64,000 nt of DNA, taken from assembly GCF_001936595.1 (NCBI RefSeq), contig NZ_MLBG01000012.1:1-64000 (forward strand), in the 5' to 3' direction. The translations under genes were made by a program, and so were the position numbers. The notes under the pieces are model-generated. The model ran no database searches. It was given only the letters and a program-made list of their open reading frames with translations, and was not told the origin of the DNA. Source of the DNA: Desulfovibrio sp. DV (lineage in GTDB: Bacteria; Desulfobacterota; Desulfovibrionia; Desulfovibrionales; Desulfovibrionaceae). Positions 35,279-44,925 of the stretch are shown here, in pieces; positions within the stretch are counted from its first letter, which is position 1, and each line of letters starts with the position of its first letter.

Positions 35279-37387
35279 ATGGCACCAAGACGCCTTGCGG
35301 ATTGTGACCGCTGTCCTCCCCGGCCCAGTGCCCGACACTTTCGACCGGCCCTTGGCGGACTGCTTGTTGTCGGGCTGATCCTTGCGGGCCTGTTCCTTGG
35401 GGCAGGCAGGCTCCTGGCCGCCCCAACCCCTGACAGCGCAGCGGTTGCGGCCCCGGCCGCCGTCCCGACCATCCAGACCGTTGCCCAACCGGCCGCCACG
35501 CCTGTATCCCCGGCTGCCCCGGCCCCGGCTGCTGCCCTGGAGCAGCTGCCGGCCAGCCTGGAGCCGGCGCTCTTCCGACTGCCCAAGGGCGATCCTTCCG
35601 GACAGGTTCTGGCGGTGTTGACCCTGGTGTCCGCACCGGGCTGGCACGCCTACGCCGTGGGACCGGCCGAGTCCGGCCAATCGGCCCGGGCCAGCCTGAC
35701 CGCCGGCGACATCCAGGCCCCGGCCCTGTTCCCCCCGGGCATCCCCACCCCGGACCCGCTGGAGCCGGAAAAAACCGTCCTCATCTATGAAGGCCGCACC
35801 CCCATCTTCGTGCCGCTGTCCGATCAGGCCCAAAGCGCCCCGGCCCTTGGCGGCGAGGTGCGGGTGTTCTCCTGTTCGGAGACCAGTTGCTGGCCCTCGA
35901 CCCTGGCCGTGTCCCTGCCCCTGGGCGGGAAGGCCGCCGGCGATCTGCCGCAGGCCGAAACCCAGCCCTGGTGGCCGCTTTTCCTGGCCCTGCGAAACGC
36001 CGCCCTGGCCTCGCCCCTGACCGCCTGTCCCGATCCGGCCCTGCCGGCCTCCCTGCTGCGTCCCCAGGGTTCGGCCCCGGCCCCGGCCCCGGCCGCTTTG
36101 CTGTCGGCCCAGCCGGCCGCGCCCGATCTGGCCCCGCGCTCCTTCACCCCGGCCCTGGAGGTTTCCGGACTGTTAAAGGCCGCCATGCTGGCCTTTGCCG
36201 CCGGGTTCATCCTCAATTTCATGCCCTGCGTGCTGCCGGTGGTGAGCCTCAAGCTCTCCGGACTGCTGGCCATCAGCGGCGAGGAAGGCAAGCAGGAGCG
36301 GCGGCGGATTTTGCGCGAGCACAATTTCTTTTTCGCCCTGGGCATCGTGGTCTATTTTCTGCTCTTAAGCCTGATCCTCGGGGCCTTTGGCATGGCCTGG
36401 GGCGAGATGTTCCAGTCGCCGGGGCTGGCCATCGTGGTGGCAGTGGTGCTTTTCGCCCTGTCTCTCAGCCTTTTTGGCGTCTTCCATCTGCCGGTGGTGG
36501 ACCTCAAGATCTCTTCCGGCACCCGGGGCCACACCCGGCGCGGCGCGTTTCTGACCGGCGCGCTGACCACGCTTCTGGCCACCCCCTGTAGCGGGCCGTT
36601 TCTCGGCGGCGTGCTGGCCTGGACCCTGCTGCAACCCCAGCACGTCATCATGACGGTTTTCGCCGCCATTGGCCTTGGCATGGCCGCGCCTTACGCCGTT
36701 TTGGCCATCTGGCCCCGGCTGGTGCGCCTGCTGCCCCGGCCGGGTGCCTGGATGCAGGGCCTGGAGCGGGCCATGGCCTTTGTCCTGGCGGCCACCTGCC
36801 TGTATTTTCTGGCGCTTTTGCCCCCCGGGCGCATCCTGCCCACCCTGGCCGCCTTTTGGGCGGTCGCCTTTGGGGCCACGCTTCTTGGCCGGATGCACCT
36901 GGCCCAGAGCGCCTTTCGCGGTGCGCTCATGGGCGTGGCGGCCCTGGCCGTGGCCGGCAGCGGGCTGGCCCTTGCCCTGACCTACACCCCGCCGGTTGAG
37001 GCCGAGTGGGTGACCTATACGCCGGAAACCTTTGCCGAACGTCTGGGCCGGGACAATCTGGTCCTGGATTTTACGGCCGACTGGTGCCCGACCTGCAAGC
37101 TGCTCGAGCGCACGGTGCTCACCCCGCCCCGGGTGGCCCAGTGGGCTGCGCGCCACAAGGCCGTGTTCATGAAGGTGGACCTCACCCGCCAGACCCCGCC
37201 GGCCATGGCCCTCCTGCGCGCCCTGGGCAGCCAGTCCATCCCGGTGGCCGCCTTTTTTCCGGCCGGCCAGCGGGCCACTGCGCCCCTCGTCCTGCGCGAT
37301 CTCTTCACCGCCGGCCAGTTCGAGCAGGCCATGGACGAGGCCTTCGGCAGTTCGGTCGAGATTCCCGCCGTGCATCTGGCGAAATAG
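35279..37387 (+). CDS. dsbD: Thiol:disulfide interchange protein DsbD
   Basis: The 702-aa membrane protein carries electrons from cytoplasmic thioredoxin to the periplasm. After an N-terminal signal helix and Ala/Pro linker comes a periplasmic alpha domain with FSCSETSCWPS. An eight-helix domain follows with its two redox Cys in NFMPCVLPVVS and LATPCSGPFLGG. The C-terminal thioredoxin domain has WCPTCK (Cys603, Cys606). All three Cys pairs are present. It likely supports cytochrome c maturation and periplasmic thiol reduction. The start is taken at ATG 35279 after AGGGA. Confidence 0.93.
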   Translation: MAPRRLADCDRCPPRPSARHFRPALGGLLVVGLILAGLFLGAGRLLAAPTPDSAAVAAPAAVPTIQTVAQPAATPVSPAAPAPAAALEQLPASLEPALFRLPKGDPSGQVLAVLTLVSAPGWHAYAVGPAESGQSARASLTAGDIQAPALFPPGIPTPDPLEPEKTVLIYEGRTPIFVPLSDQAQSAPALGGEVRVFSCSETSCWPSTLAVSLPLGGKAAGDLPQAETQPWWPLFLALRNAALASPLTACPDPALPASLLRPQGSAPAPAPAALLSAQPAAPDLAPRSFTPALEVSGLLKAAMLAFAAGFILNFMPCVLPVVSLKLSGLLAISGEEGKQERRRILREHNFFFALGIVVYFLLLSLILGAFGMAWGEMFQSPGLAIVVAVVLFALSLSLFGVFHLPVVDLKISSGTRGHTRRGAFLTGALTTLLATPCSGPFLGGVLAWTLLQPQHVIMTVFAAIGLGMAAPYAVLAIWPRLVRLLPRPGAWMQGLERAMAFVLAATCLYFLALLPPGRILPTLAAFWAVAFGATLLGRMHLAQSAFRGALMGVAALAVAGSGLALALTYTPPVEAEWVTYTPETFAERLGRDNLVLDFTADWCPTCKLLERTVLTPPRVAQWAARHKAVFMKVDLTRQTPPAMALLRALGSQSIPVAAFFPAGQRATAPLVLRDLFTAGQFEQAMDEAFGSSVEIPAVHLAK

Positions 37388-37450
37388 CTCCTCTTTCCTT
37401 GCGCCTTTCCGACCCATGGCCGCTTGGAAGGCGGGCCTTGCCCGGCGCAT

Positions 37451-37476
37451 AAAAAAGGGAGTGCCTGGGCACTCCC
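37451..37476 (-). terminator. Rho-independent terminator (minus strand)
   Basis: GGGAGTGCC and GGCACTCCC arms are followed on the minus strand by six T. It lies 230 bases beyond the fmdB-like stop and also 64 bases beyond dsbD. Confidence 0.75.
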
Positions 37477-37534
37477 CTGAAGTTTTGGCCACCGCGCGTG
37501 AACTTTGGCGGCCACGGCCCACAGTCGACTTCTC

Positions 37535-37580
37535 CCGTTGGGGGGTCCGGGGGCCTCAGGCCCCCGGCCGCCGGAGCACT
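37535..37580 (-). repeat. 3'-UTR hairpin repeat after the fmdB-like gene
   Basis: On the minus strand, GTGCTCCGGCGGCC leads into CCGGGGGCC-TGA-GGCCCCCGG (37547-37567) and GACCCCCCAACGGG. G-run variant of the family. Confidence 0.8.
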
Positions 37581-37705
37581 CTTTCTCCCCCTCCCGGCCA
37601 CACGATGGACGCAACAAAGCCGCCCGCCGTATCGCCCCGTTTTCCAAAAAGAAAACGCGGTGACACGGCGCAGGCGGGAAATCTCAGGGGTCGCCGGCCG
37701 GGCGG

Positions 37706-38059
37706 CTAGGAGCTGGTGTCTGAACTGGCGGAAGCGCCCGAACCGGCGCTGGGGCAGGACGAACAGGAGCCGGAAGAACAAGGCGATGCGGCCGGGGCAG
37801 CATCGGAAGCCGGGGCGTCGGACGCCTTGCCGTTGCCGCCGTTGCCGCCGGCACCGCCGCCCGAGGCGCTGCAACCGCCGTTGGCCTTGTAATCGGTGAC
37901 GTACCAGCCCGTGCCCTTGAGCACGAAGGACGTATTGGACATGAAGCGCTTGCCGGGCGCGCCGCAGTACTCGCACGGCGCTTCATCGACATCGTAGCTG
38001 CGCTGCAGCACTTCAAATTCCTTGCCACACTTGGTGCATTTGTATTCGTAGATGGGCAT
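37706..38059 (-). CDS. FmdB-family zinc ribbon protein
   Basis: The 117-aa protein begins [16 protein letters not shown] with a second CEYCG, the four-Cys zinc ribbon of FmdB proteins, then [14 protein letters not shown]. The tail is a Gly/Ser/Ala-rich segment with extra [11 protein letters not shown] cysteines, longer than the usual family member. Role in this lineage unknown; the family was named for a putative formamidase regulator. Confidence 0.9.
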   Translation of the reverse strand: MPIYEYKCTKCGKEFEVLQRSYDVDEAPCEYCGAPGKRFMSNTSFVLKGTGWYVTDYKANGGCSASGGGAGGNGGNGKASDAPASDAAPAASPCSSGSCSSCPSAGSGASASSDTSS

Positions 38060-38428
38060 TATCCTCTCCCCAAAACAAGGCTTGCGACCGTAAAATCCGG
38101 CCGAAACCAGTTCACCTTAAGCCCGTGTTTGTCAAGGGCCGTTCCTGCTGCCGCACGTTTTCGGCAGCACTCGGCAACGTCGAGCGCCAATTAGAATAAG
38201 CGGTTACCTCGGCCAGTCAAGGGGCGCTGCGGGCGAAAAACCCGGCCATGGCAGGCTTCACCGGCCCGCTGCCGGCATCCGCGGAAGTTTTGGGTTCGGC
38301 CGGGCTGCCGCGTGGCGGTCCCGTCCGGGAGCGGACCCGGGGCAGGCCGGGTCCGGCCCGGATCCCCGGTGTGCAGCATCGTCGGACATAAGCGGACCAG
38401 ACGCAGGCGAGGCCCGGCCGGCCGGGGG
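38060..38428. other. Intergenic region without a recognised gene
   Basis: Holds a small hairpin (TGCTGCCG 38146-38153 with CGGCAGCA 38162-38169) and a GC-rich stretch. A 62-codon frame at 38191-38379 lacks a ribosome site and looks random. Confidence 0.5.
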
Positions 38429-40437
38429 TCAGGCCAGGCCGGTTGGCGGCGAGGCGGGGGGGGTGGGCTGGTTGCCCTCCCCGCCCTGGTTGACCTGCTG
38501 GCCGTAGGCCAGAATATATTCCGGGTAGCTCAGTTGGAAAAGGGCCCTGGCCCGAGCCACGGCGTCGCGCAGGGCCGGGGACCCGCCGTCGGCCCGGTCG
38601 GCCAGGGCGGCCTCGGCCAGCGGCACGATGGGCAGGTAAAAAATGCGCAGGGCGGCATCAATGGCCGCGATGGCCACGGCGTCGCTGTCTTGCGTAAACA
38701 GGAAGTCAAAGGCATCCTGGGCCTTGGTGCCCCGATACTGGGCCATGCTTTCGGCCAGGACGATGCGGTTTTCCGGACGGATCGCGTCGGCGTGGGCAAA
38801 AAGGGCGTCTATGTCCAGGCCGGGCAGCGGCGAGGTGAAGCCCAGGGCCGCCAGCCGGACCTGGGAGCGTGATTCCTGGCGCAGTTGATTGCCAAGGACC
38901 ACGCCGGCCAGCCGGAAAAAGCGTTCGGCCGTGTCATTGCCCTGCCGCCACAGGGGATCGACTTCTTCGGCCAGGATCGGTCCGATGTCGCGCACCGCGT
39001 CGGTCTCGGCATTGGCGCTGTCCTGGAGAAACTGCATGACGCCCCGCTCCCCCTTCTTCCAGAAGCCGTGGCTTTCCGTATAATACTTGAGAAACAACGC
39101 TTCCCGGCTGGTATTGAGAAAATACGGCAGCAGATAACCCATGCAATAGCTCTTTCGCTGGTAGGCGGCGTAGCTGTCCATGGTCGGCAGCACCTGATAA
39201 AAATTTCACAGCATTGGTCGAACAGCTTTTTGACGGCCGCATCCTGCAAGGCGTATTTTTTGATGCCAATCGACGGTTTTTCGTCAAAATTTTCCGTGAT
39301 CTCATCGGCAATGGCCGACCCTTTGTAGCAGGTCAGCTTGGAATTCATGGATTCGAGCGACTGGAAGTGGATCCGCTTCATGACGTTTATGGTGTCGTTT
39401 ATTTCCGACACCTTGGTCCACTGGTCAAAAAAGATGAAGCCCGGGTTGGTCGTAATGCCGAGATCGTTTAAGGTGCTGATGGCCTCGATGTGCTCCTCGA
39501 CGGTTTCCTGCTTGCGGTAGCGGTCGAGCACGGGCTGGGAAAACGATTCAATACCCAGAAAGACGCCGGCCAGTCCGGCCTTTTTGAGCAGCCGGAAAAG
39601 CTCCGGCTCAATGGCTGCCGAGCGGCACATGAAGCCAAACCGGATATCCGGCAGCTTTTCCAGGACCAGATGGGCAAAGTGCTCGGCCCGTTTGCGCGAG
39701 CCGGCCGTTGGCAGCACGAAATTATCATCCACAAAATAGAAATGGGCGCAGTGGTGGCGCTTGTGGATAAACTCCATCTCGGCCACGACATCCTCGATGT
39801 TGCGCGGCCGCCAGCCCTTTTTGCCGCCGGGCTGGGGGATGCTGCAAAAGCTGCAACGATAGGGGCAGCCCCGGGAGGCCGAGATGCTCGTTTGCGGATG
39901 CAGGCGCAGCTGCCAGGGCAGCATGTCCCGCGACGGCCAGCCCACGGCGTCCACGTCCAAGGGCACGTCCTGGGACACTTCCAGCACCTCCCGTTCGCCA
40001 GGACCGGCAGCGGCGTCGAGAGCGGTCAGGACCGGCGACACCAGGGCTTCGCCCTCGCCGCGGACAATGGCGTCCGGGGAAAAAATACGCAGTTCGTCGG
40101 TGGTAAGGGAGGTGGGCAGGACGCCGCCCAGGATAATCCGCATCGACGGATCGAATTCCTTGATCTGCGCAGCCACCTGTACGCCGCCGTTGGCGTTCAT
40201 GGTGGAAAGCGACAGCCCGACATAGTCCGGGGACAGTTTTTTAAGGAGCGCGCCGATGAATTTCCCGGCCGGGTCCACAATGGAGCAATCCCAGATATGG
40301 GCCTCGTGGCTGTCGCCGAGATTGCGGCGAACGGCTGCGGCAACGTAGCCGAGGCCGAGATTTTCCATATGCAGTTGTTTGCCGACATCCGCATTGGCCG
40401 GGGGATTGATCAGGAGCAGCTGTTTTTTCGACCGCAT
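38429..40437 (-). CDS. B12-binding-domain radical SAM protein, frameshifted
   Basis: An N-terminal Rossmann-type cobalamin-binding domain (LLLINPPANADVG, GLSLSTMNANGG) precedes a radical SAM core with the cluster motif CPYRCSFCS and a helical C-terminal region. The upstream frame is open from 40437 but leaves homologous sequence after CCEIF. The other frame starting near 39193 continues with VLPTMDSYAAYQRKSY to the stop at 38429. Adding one base to the A5 run at 39199-39203 joins them as CEIFYQVLPTMDSY, about 669 aa. Substrate unknown; a lone gene. Sequencing error or recent inactivation. Confidence 0.8.
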
Positions 40438-40745
40438 GATCTGTCGCCTGTGGGGGAATGGCAGGGTTGCGCGGGCCGACCCGGGACCGACTGCCTGTTG
40501 CAGGCGGCAGCGTATGCCGCCGGTTCACGACGGCCGACGCGGGGGACGAAGGGGCGGCCAAGATTTCGGGAAGTATTTTCCCGGTCGCTTTCTTTACAGG
40601 CAACCTAGGCGAAATGCGGACTCTTTTCCATGCCAATCTTTGGGCGGCAGCCTTGCTCCGCCGGGAAGGGGACAGTCGCCCCGCCACCCGGACAAACACA
40701 TCGGGCCGCGGCCTTGCGGATTGCCGGTGCAACCCGCAAGGACAC
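40438..40745. other. Upstream region of the radical SAM gene, no gene seen
   Basis: About 310 bases with small inverted repeats (for example CTGCCTGTTGCAGGCGGCAG) but no supported gene. It joins the repeat element at 40746. Confidence 0.45.
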
Positions 40746-40863
40746 GGCCCCTTATCATCATTTCTTGCGCAACTCCCGCCTACCGGCTCGGCAACGCCCA
40801 CCGGCAAATCAAACTTCCCCAGGTGGGTTTCCAAAGGGCACTGCCCTTTGGCCGCCGGAGGCA
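40746..40863 (-). repeat. 3'-UTR hairpin repeat (long form) after the MucR-like gene
   Basis: On the minus strand it starts 26 bases past the stop, with TGCCTCCGGCGGCC, CCAAAGGG-CAGTG-CCCTTTGG, AAACCCACCTGGGG, AAGTTTGATTTG, GTGGGCGTTGCCGAGCCGG, AGTTGCGCA and AAGGGGCC. This is the clearest full-length copy. Confidence 0.88.
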
Positions 40864-40888
40864 TCCCCCCGCAACATTTGGCACGCAG

Positions 40889-41284
40889 TTAGGCTGCGGT
40901 CTGGCCCTGGCCGCGACGTTCCCACAGGCGCAGTTCGCGCATTTTCTTGCGGCGTTCGCGCTGCAGCGCCTTGCACACCAGCGGCATGTCCTTGGCGTAG
41001 CCCCACTTGGCCCGGTACTCGTCCGGCGTCAGGCCGAATTTGGCCAGATGCTTGCGGGTGAGGATCTTAAACGGCTTGCCGGATTCCAGGCAGGTGATGG
41101 TTCGTTCCTTGACGGCCTTCCTGGCGTCAGCCGTTGTGGCGGCGGGTGAGGCAACGGCAGCGTCCATTCCACGTATGGTCGCCGATAATTTGGTCACCAG
41201 GGATCGGATTTCCTCTTCACCCATATTGCGGACCTTGGCCTGGGCTTTGACGATTTCCAAGGCCAGGGACAGATGATCGTTCAT
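40889..41284 (-). CDS. MucR/Ros-family transcriptional regulator with degenerate zinc finger
   Basis: The 131-aa protein has the MucR core ITCLESGKPFKILTRKHLAK, FGLTPDEYRAKWGY and a basic tail. In Ros/MucR proteins the finger is CLxCG; here the second Cys is Ser, while one His remains, so classic zinc coordination looks lost. Such Cys-poor family members exist. ATG 41284 follows GGAGGA; a longer frame to 41476 has no ribosome site. Target genes unknown. Confidence 0.85.
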   Translation of the reverse strand: MNDHLSLALEIVKAQAKVRNMGEEEIRSLVTKLSATIRGMDAAVASPAATTADARKAVKERTITCLESGKPFKILTRKHLAKFGLTPDEYRAKWGYAKDMPLVCKALQRERRKKMRELRLWERRGQGQTAA

Positions 41285-41427
41285 TGGTATTCCTCCGGAC
41301 TGCGTGATGGATCGGGCGGCGGCAGGCAACACGCCGCTGTCAGGCATGTCGCTTGCCCCGGAAAAAGGTTGCAGCCGAAGAGATGACAAAATATCCAGAG
41401 GGGAAATATGTTCGCAAAGGAAACTGC

Positions 41428-41748
41428 ATGAACCTGACGTTGCGCCCGGCGGCAATCGCCGCCGTCCTGCTGGCAACCGGCCTGGGCCTTGCCGGCTGTG
41501 GCAAATCCTACGTCAACCCCAACATCGTGGACCAGTCCCAGGCCAAGGAACGCCTCGCCCGGGACAAGGAAATCTGCAAGGCCGAAGCCAACAGCGACGT
41601 GCCGCCCACCTTCGGGCTGGACCGGTTCGAGTACGACCCCACCATCGAGGCCCAGGCCACGCGCTGGGTGGCCAACGTGGCCGAAGACGACGCCAACGAA
41701 GACGCCTTCACCCGATGCATGCGGATGCGCGGCTGGCGGTACCGTTAG
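41428..41748 (+). CDS. Small lipoprotein
   Basis: The 106-aa protein has lipobox LAGC (Cys24) and a charged mature part with two Cys (EICKAEA, TRCMRMRGWRYR) that could form a disulfide. The final CMRMRGW pattern is common in small outer-membrane lipoproteins of proteobacteria. AAAGGA precedes ATG 41428. Function unknown. Confidence 0.75.
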   Translation: MNLTLRPAAIAAVLLATGLGLAGCGKSYVNPNIVDQSQAKERLARDKEICKAEANSDVPPTFGLDRFEYDPTIEAQATRWVANVAEDDANEDAFTRCMRMRGWRYR

Positions 41749-41785
41749 AAAAGGGGAAGGGGAAGAAGGAGAGGAAGAGGAAGAA

Positions 41786-41995
41786 GCCTCCGGCGGCCAA
41801 AGGGCAGTGCCCTTTGGAAACCCACCTGGGGTGCGTGTGATCTGACTTAGCGCGCCGCCTAGTCGACGAGCGGAAGTTGCGCAAGAAAAGAAGAAAAGGG
41901 GCCGGGGTCGCAACCGTTGCTGTCTGAGCTTGACGGGAACCACTGTTGCTCCGGCGGCCGGGGGGAGTTTCGCCCCCCGGACCTCTGCAACGGGA
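41786..41995 (+). repeat. 3'-UTR hairpin repeat composite after the small lipoprotein gene
   Basis: Starts 38 bases past the stop, after an AG-rich tract. It contains GCCTCCGGCGGCC, CCAAAGGG-CAGTG-CCCTTTGG, AAACCCACCTGGG, GGAAGTTGCGCAAG, AAGGGGCCGGGG, GCTTGACGGGAACC, GTTGCTCCGGCGGCC and a second GGGGGG/CCCCCC hairpin. No gene in 41749-42079. Confidence 0.85.
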
Positions 41996-42079
41996 AAATG
42001 GCTCGATGGGAAACCACAGTACGTTGTGTTGTATTGTGGGTGCAGGCGCAGGCTCGTCGCCGGAACAACTCTTTTTTCG

Positions 42080-42571
42080 TTAGTGGATCGCACCACTGGC
42101 CGGCGTGGCCGGATTGCCGGCAGCGGCCAGATTGGCGGCGAAGCGGGCCACGGCCGGGTCCTGCCGCCAGGCAGTGAAAAGCCGCTCCCATTCGAGCAGG
42201 GGCAGCACCTCGGCGTCGAGCATCTCCTCGTGGCCGGACAGCCAGACCGAGAAAAGCTTGAGCATAAGGGCCAGGGATTTGCCGTCAAAGGCCCGGCCCA
42301 CCAAGCCGGTCGGGTAGGAGCCTCCTTCCATGGTTCGAAAGACGAATTCGCCAACAGCCCGGCGCGAGGACTCCATGTCGATGGGCTGGCCGTTGACGCC
42401 GGCAACGAACTCGGCCAGGGCGGCTTCAGTGCCTTTGAGCGCCTCGATGGCCTCGGCCGGCACGTCGAGGAACACCACACCCTCGTTTTCCATGGCGAAG
42501 TAAAACCGCACCCAGTGTTCGGCCATAAAGACCCGGAATATCTCCTGACTGGCTCTTTCGATGTCGTCCAT
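42080..42571 (-). CDS. Conserved-looking hypothetical protein
   Basis: The 163-aa acidic helical protein starts MDDIERASQEIFRVF at ATG 42571 after GGAGAG. It includes HWVRFYFAMENEG and LFSVWLSGHEEMLDAEVLPL. No signal peptide, membrane segment or known motif. Translation is supported by the ribosome site and codon use; function not recognised. Confidence 0.7.
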   Translation of the reverse strand: MDDIERASQEIFRVFMAEHWVRFYFAMENEGVVFLDVPAEAIEALKGTEAALAEFVAGVNGQPIDMESSRRAVGEFVFRTMEGGSYPTGLVGRAFDGKSLALMLKLFSVWLSGHEEMLDAEVLPLLEWERLFTAWRQDPAVARFAANLAAAGNPATPASGAIH

Positions 42572-42769
42572 CGCTTTCTCTCCTTGCATAGCGTTCGTGT
42601 CGTGCCTTGTCCGTTCCCGCCTCTGAAACGTCTCGGCAGCCATCAGGCCTCTGCTGCGGCTGTCCCGGCCCACAGGCGGCCGGATTGCCAGCCAGCGCCC
42701 ACAACCCCTTGAAAAATATCCCCTTCGCAGGGTCCGGGGGTGTCATCCACCGGCCTCATCCCGTCTCTT

Positions 42770-42869
42770 CGTGCCCAACTTCCGCTCGGCAACGTGGCTG
42801 CGCGCACGGTCGCAGCAACCTCCCTCCAGGTGGGATTCCAAAGGGCTCAGCCCTTTGGCCGCCGGAGGC
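42770..42869 (-). repeat. 3'-UTR hairpin repeat after the Opp/Dpp ATPase gene
   Basis: On the minus strand GCCTCCGGCGGCC, CCAAAGGG-CTGAG-CCCTTTGG, AATCCCACCTGG, GTTGCCGAGCGG and AAGTTGGGC follow the stop at 42884. The 42572-42769 stretch holds no gene. Confidence 0.83.
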
Positions 42870-42883
42870 CTCTTTTCCCTCAT

Positions 42884-43861
42884 CTACAGGCGCGGGCAGC
42901 GTACAAAGTGTCCGGGCGCGACCTCGGCCAGGGGCGGGCTTTCATCGGCGCAGCCGGGCACGGCCCGGTCGCAGCGGGGATGAAACACGCAGCCTGACGG
43001 GGCGGCGGCCGGATTGGGCGTTTCGCCGGGCAGGGCGACCCGCCGCCGTTGGCCGGGATCGAGTCCCGGCACGGCTGCGAGCAGCGCCCTGGTATACGGA
43101 TGGCGCGGCCCGGCGTAAAGGGCGGCGGCCGGGGCCAGTTCCATGATCCGGCCCAGGTACATCACCGCCACCCGGTCGCTTAAATGGCCAACCACGGCCA
43201 GATCGTGGGAAATGAACAGATAGGCCAGCCCGAGGCGCTCCTTGAGATCGGCCAGGAGGTTGAGCACCTGGGCCTGCACCGACACGTCCAGGGCCGAGAC
43301 CGGCTCGTCGCACACCAACAGCTCCGGCGACAGGGCCAAGGCCCGGGCAATGGCCACCCGCTGGCGCTGGCCGCCGGAAAACTGGTGGGGAAAGCGCTTG
43401 GCGTGGTCCGGGGAAAGGCCCACCTGGGCCAGAAGCCCGGCCACCCGTTCCCGCCGCTCCCGGCCGGACAGGCCGCCCATGGCCCGCAGTCCCTCGGCCA
43501 CGGTCCAGCCGATGGGCAGGCGCGGATTGAGCGAGGAATACGGGTCCTGAAAGATCATCTGCACCAGACGCGGCAACCGCTTGCGCTGGGCTGCCGAGCC
43601 GGCCCAGGGATCGAACCCGGCCAGACGGACCGTGCCGGAACTGGGCGGCTCCAGGCCGACGGCCATGCGGGCCAGGGTCGATTTGCCGCAGCCTGATTCG
43701 CCGACAAGCCCGAGCGTCTCGCCCGGAGCCACGACGATGTCCACCCCGTCCACCGCCCGCACCACCCGCTCGCGCCGGGTGAAAAAGCCCTCTTTGAAAC
43801 TGTAGCGCCGGGATACGCCGGCCAGTTCAAGCAGCGGTTTGGCCGTATCTTCAGGATGCAT
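42884..43861 (-). CDS. Oligopeptide/dipeptide ABC transporter ATPase (OppF/DppF type)
   Basis: The 325-aa ATPase has Walker A GESGCGKSTL, signature [12 protein letters not shown], Walker B LLVCDEPVSALD and the family's C-terminal Cys-rich oligopeptide-transporter motif (CVFHPRCDRAVPGCADESPP), which can bind an iron-sulfur cluster. It overlaps the upstream ATPase gene by 11 bases. Permease and binding-protein genes are not in the window. Confidence 0.92.
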   Translation of the reverse strand: MHPEDTAKPLLELAGVSRRYSFKEGFFTRRERVVRAVDGVDIVVAPGETLGLVGESGCGKSTLARMAVGLEPPSSGTVRLAGFDPWAGSAAQRKRLPRLVQMIFQDPYSSLNPRLPIGWTVAEGLRAMGGLSGRERRERVAGLLAQVGLSPDHAKRFPHQFSGGQRQRVAIARALALSPELLVCDEPVSALDVSVQAQVLNLLADLKERLGLAYLFISHDLAVVGHLSDRVAVMYLGRIMELAPAAALYAGPRHPYTRALLAAVPGLDPGQRRRVALPGETPNPAAAPSGCVFHPRCDRAVPGCADESPPLAEVAPGHFVRCPRL

Positions 43862-44819
43862 GGAGCCAGCACCTCGCCTGCCGGCCGCCGGATAGGGCAA
43901 TAAGCGGCGGCGTCTGTCGGGAACAGGGTTCAAACGCGTGGGGACAGCGGGGATGGAAATGGCAGCCGGCGGGCAGGGCGGCAAGGCTTGGCACCGTGCC
44001 CGGAATGGGGGACAGGCGGCGTCCGGGCGCGTCCACCCGGGGCAGCGACGCGAGCAGGCCCTGGGCATAGGGATGGGCCGGGCCTTGAAAAAAGGCTGCC
44101 ACCGGGGCGCGTTCCACCACCCGGCCGGCATACATGACGGCCACGTCGTCGGCGGTCTGGGCCACCACCCCAAGATTGTGGGTGACAAGCAGGATGGCTG
44201 TGCCGGCGTCCCGGGCCAGATCGAGCATGAGTTCCAGGATCTGGCCCTGGACCGTGACGTCAAGGGCCGTGGTCGGCTCGTCGGCAATCAGGAGCTCCGG
44301 GGAGAGCATCAGGGCCATGGCGATCATGACCCGTTGGCGCTGGCCGCCGGAAAGTTCGTGGGGATAGCCGGCCAGCCGGCGGTGCGGCTCGGGCAGGCCC
44401 ACCCGGCCGAGCATGGCCTCGGCTGCGGCCAGCGCTTCGGCGCGCGAGGCCCCGGCATGGACGCGCAGCGGTTCGGACACCTGGTCGCCGATGGTCAGCA
44501 CGGGATTGAGCGCGGTCATGGGTTCCTGAAAGATCATGGAGGCCCGCCGGCCCCGGATGGTGCGGCGTTCGCCCTCGGGCAGGGCCAGAATGTCCACTCC
44601 GTCCAAAAGCGCCCGGCCGGCCGTCACCCGGCCCGGCGGCGACACCAGCCCGAGTATGGACAGGGATAGCACGGTCTTGCCGCAGCCCGATTCGCCGACC
44701 ACGGCCAGCACCCCGCCCCGGTCCAGGGTCAGGTCCACGCCGTCGACAGCCGTGGCCGGCCCGGCCGGGCCGTCAAACACCGTGGTCAGTCCCTGCACTT
44801 CCAAAAGCCGTTGCCCCAT
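43851..44819 (-). CDS. Oligopeptide/dipeptide ABC transporter ATPase (OppD/DppD type)
   Basis: The 322-aa ATPase has Walker [11 protein letters not shown], signature [12 protein letters not shown], Walker [13 protein letters not shown] and the C-terminal [20 protein letters not shown] motif. ATG 44819 follows AGGGGAG; the longer frame to 44867 lacks support. Paired with OppF type downstream, giving the heterodimeric ATPase of a peptide or nickel-type importer. No other transporter subunits adjoin it. Confidence 0.92.
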   Translation of the reverse strand: MGQRLLEVQGLTTVFDGPAGPATAVDGVDLTLDRGGVLAVVGESGCGKTVLSLSILGLVSPPGRVTAGRALLDGVDILALPEGERRTIRGRRASMIFQEPMTALNPVLTIGDQVSEPLRVHAGASRAEALAAAEAMLGRVGLPEPHRRLAGYPHELSGGQRQRVMIAMALMLSPELLIADEPTTALDVTVQGQILELMLDLARDAGTAILLVTHNLGVVAQTADDVAVMYAGRVVERAPVAAFFQGPAHPYAQGLLASLPRVDAPGRRLSPIPGTVPSLAALPAGCHFHPRCPHAFEPCSRQTPPLIALSGGRQARCWLHAS

Positions 44820-44860
44820 GCCGCTCCCCTGCGCTCCCCGCCCGGCTGGCCCGGTACCTC

Positions 44861-44889
44861 TTGCCACCGGCCAAACGGCGCGTTATAGA
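44861..44889 (+). promoter_or_regulatory. Sigma-70 promoter of the Bax-inhibitor-1 gene
   Basis: TTGCCA (44861-44866) and TATAGA (44884-44889) are separated by 17 bases. A 16-base palindrome AGACT-GAATAG-AGTCT (44887-44902) overlaps the predicted start and could be an operator. Confidence 0.65.
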
Positions 44890-44925
44890 CTGAATAGAGT
44901 CTCGTTTTTCCTCAGGAGGATTCAC

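Noticed and set aside
38191-38379. 62-codon minus-strand ORF
   Set aside because: No ribosome site and random-looking composition.
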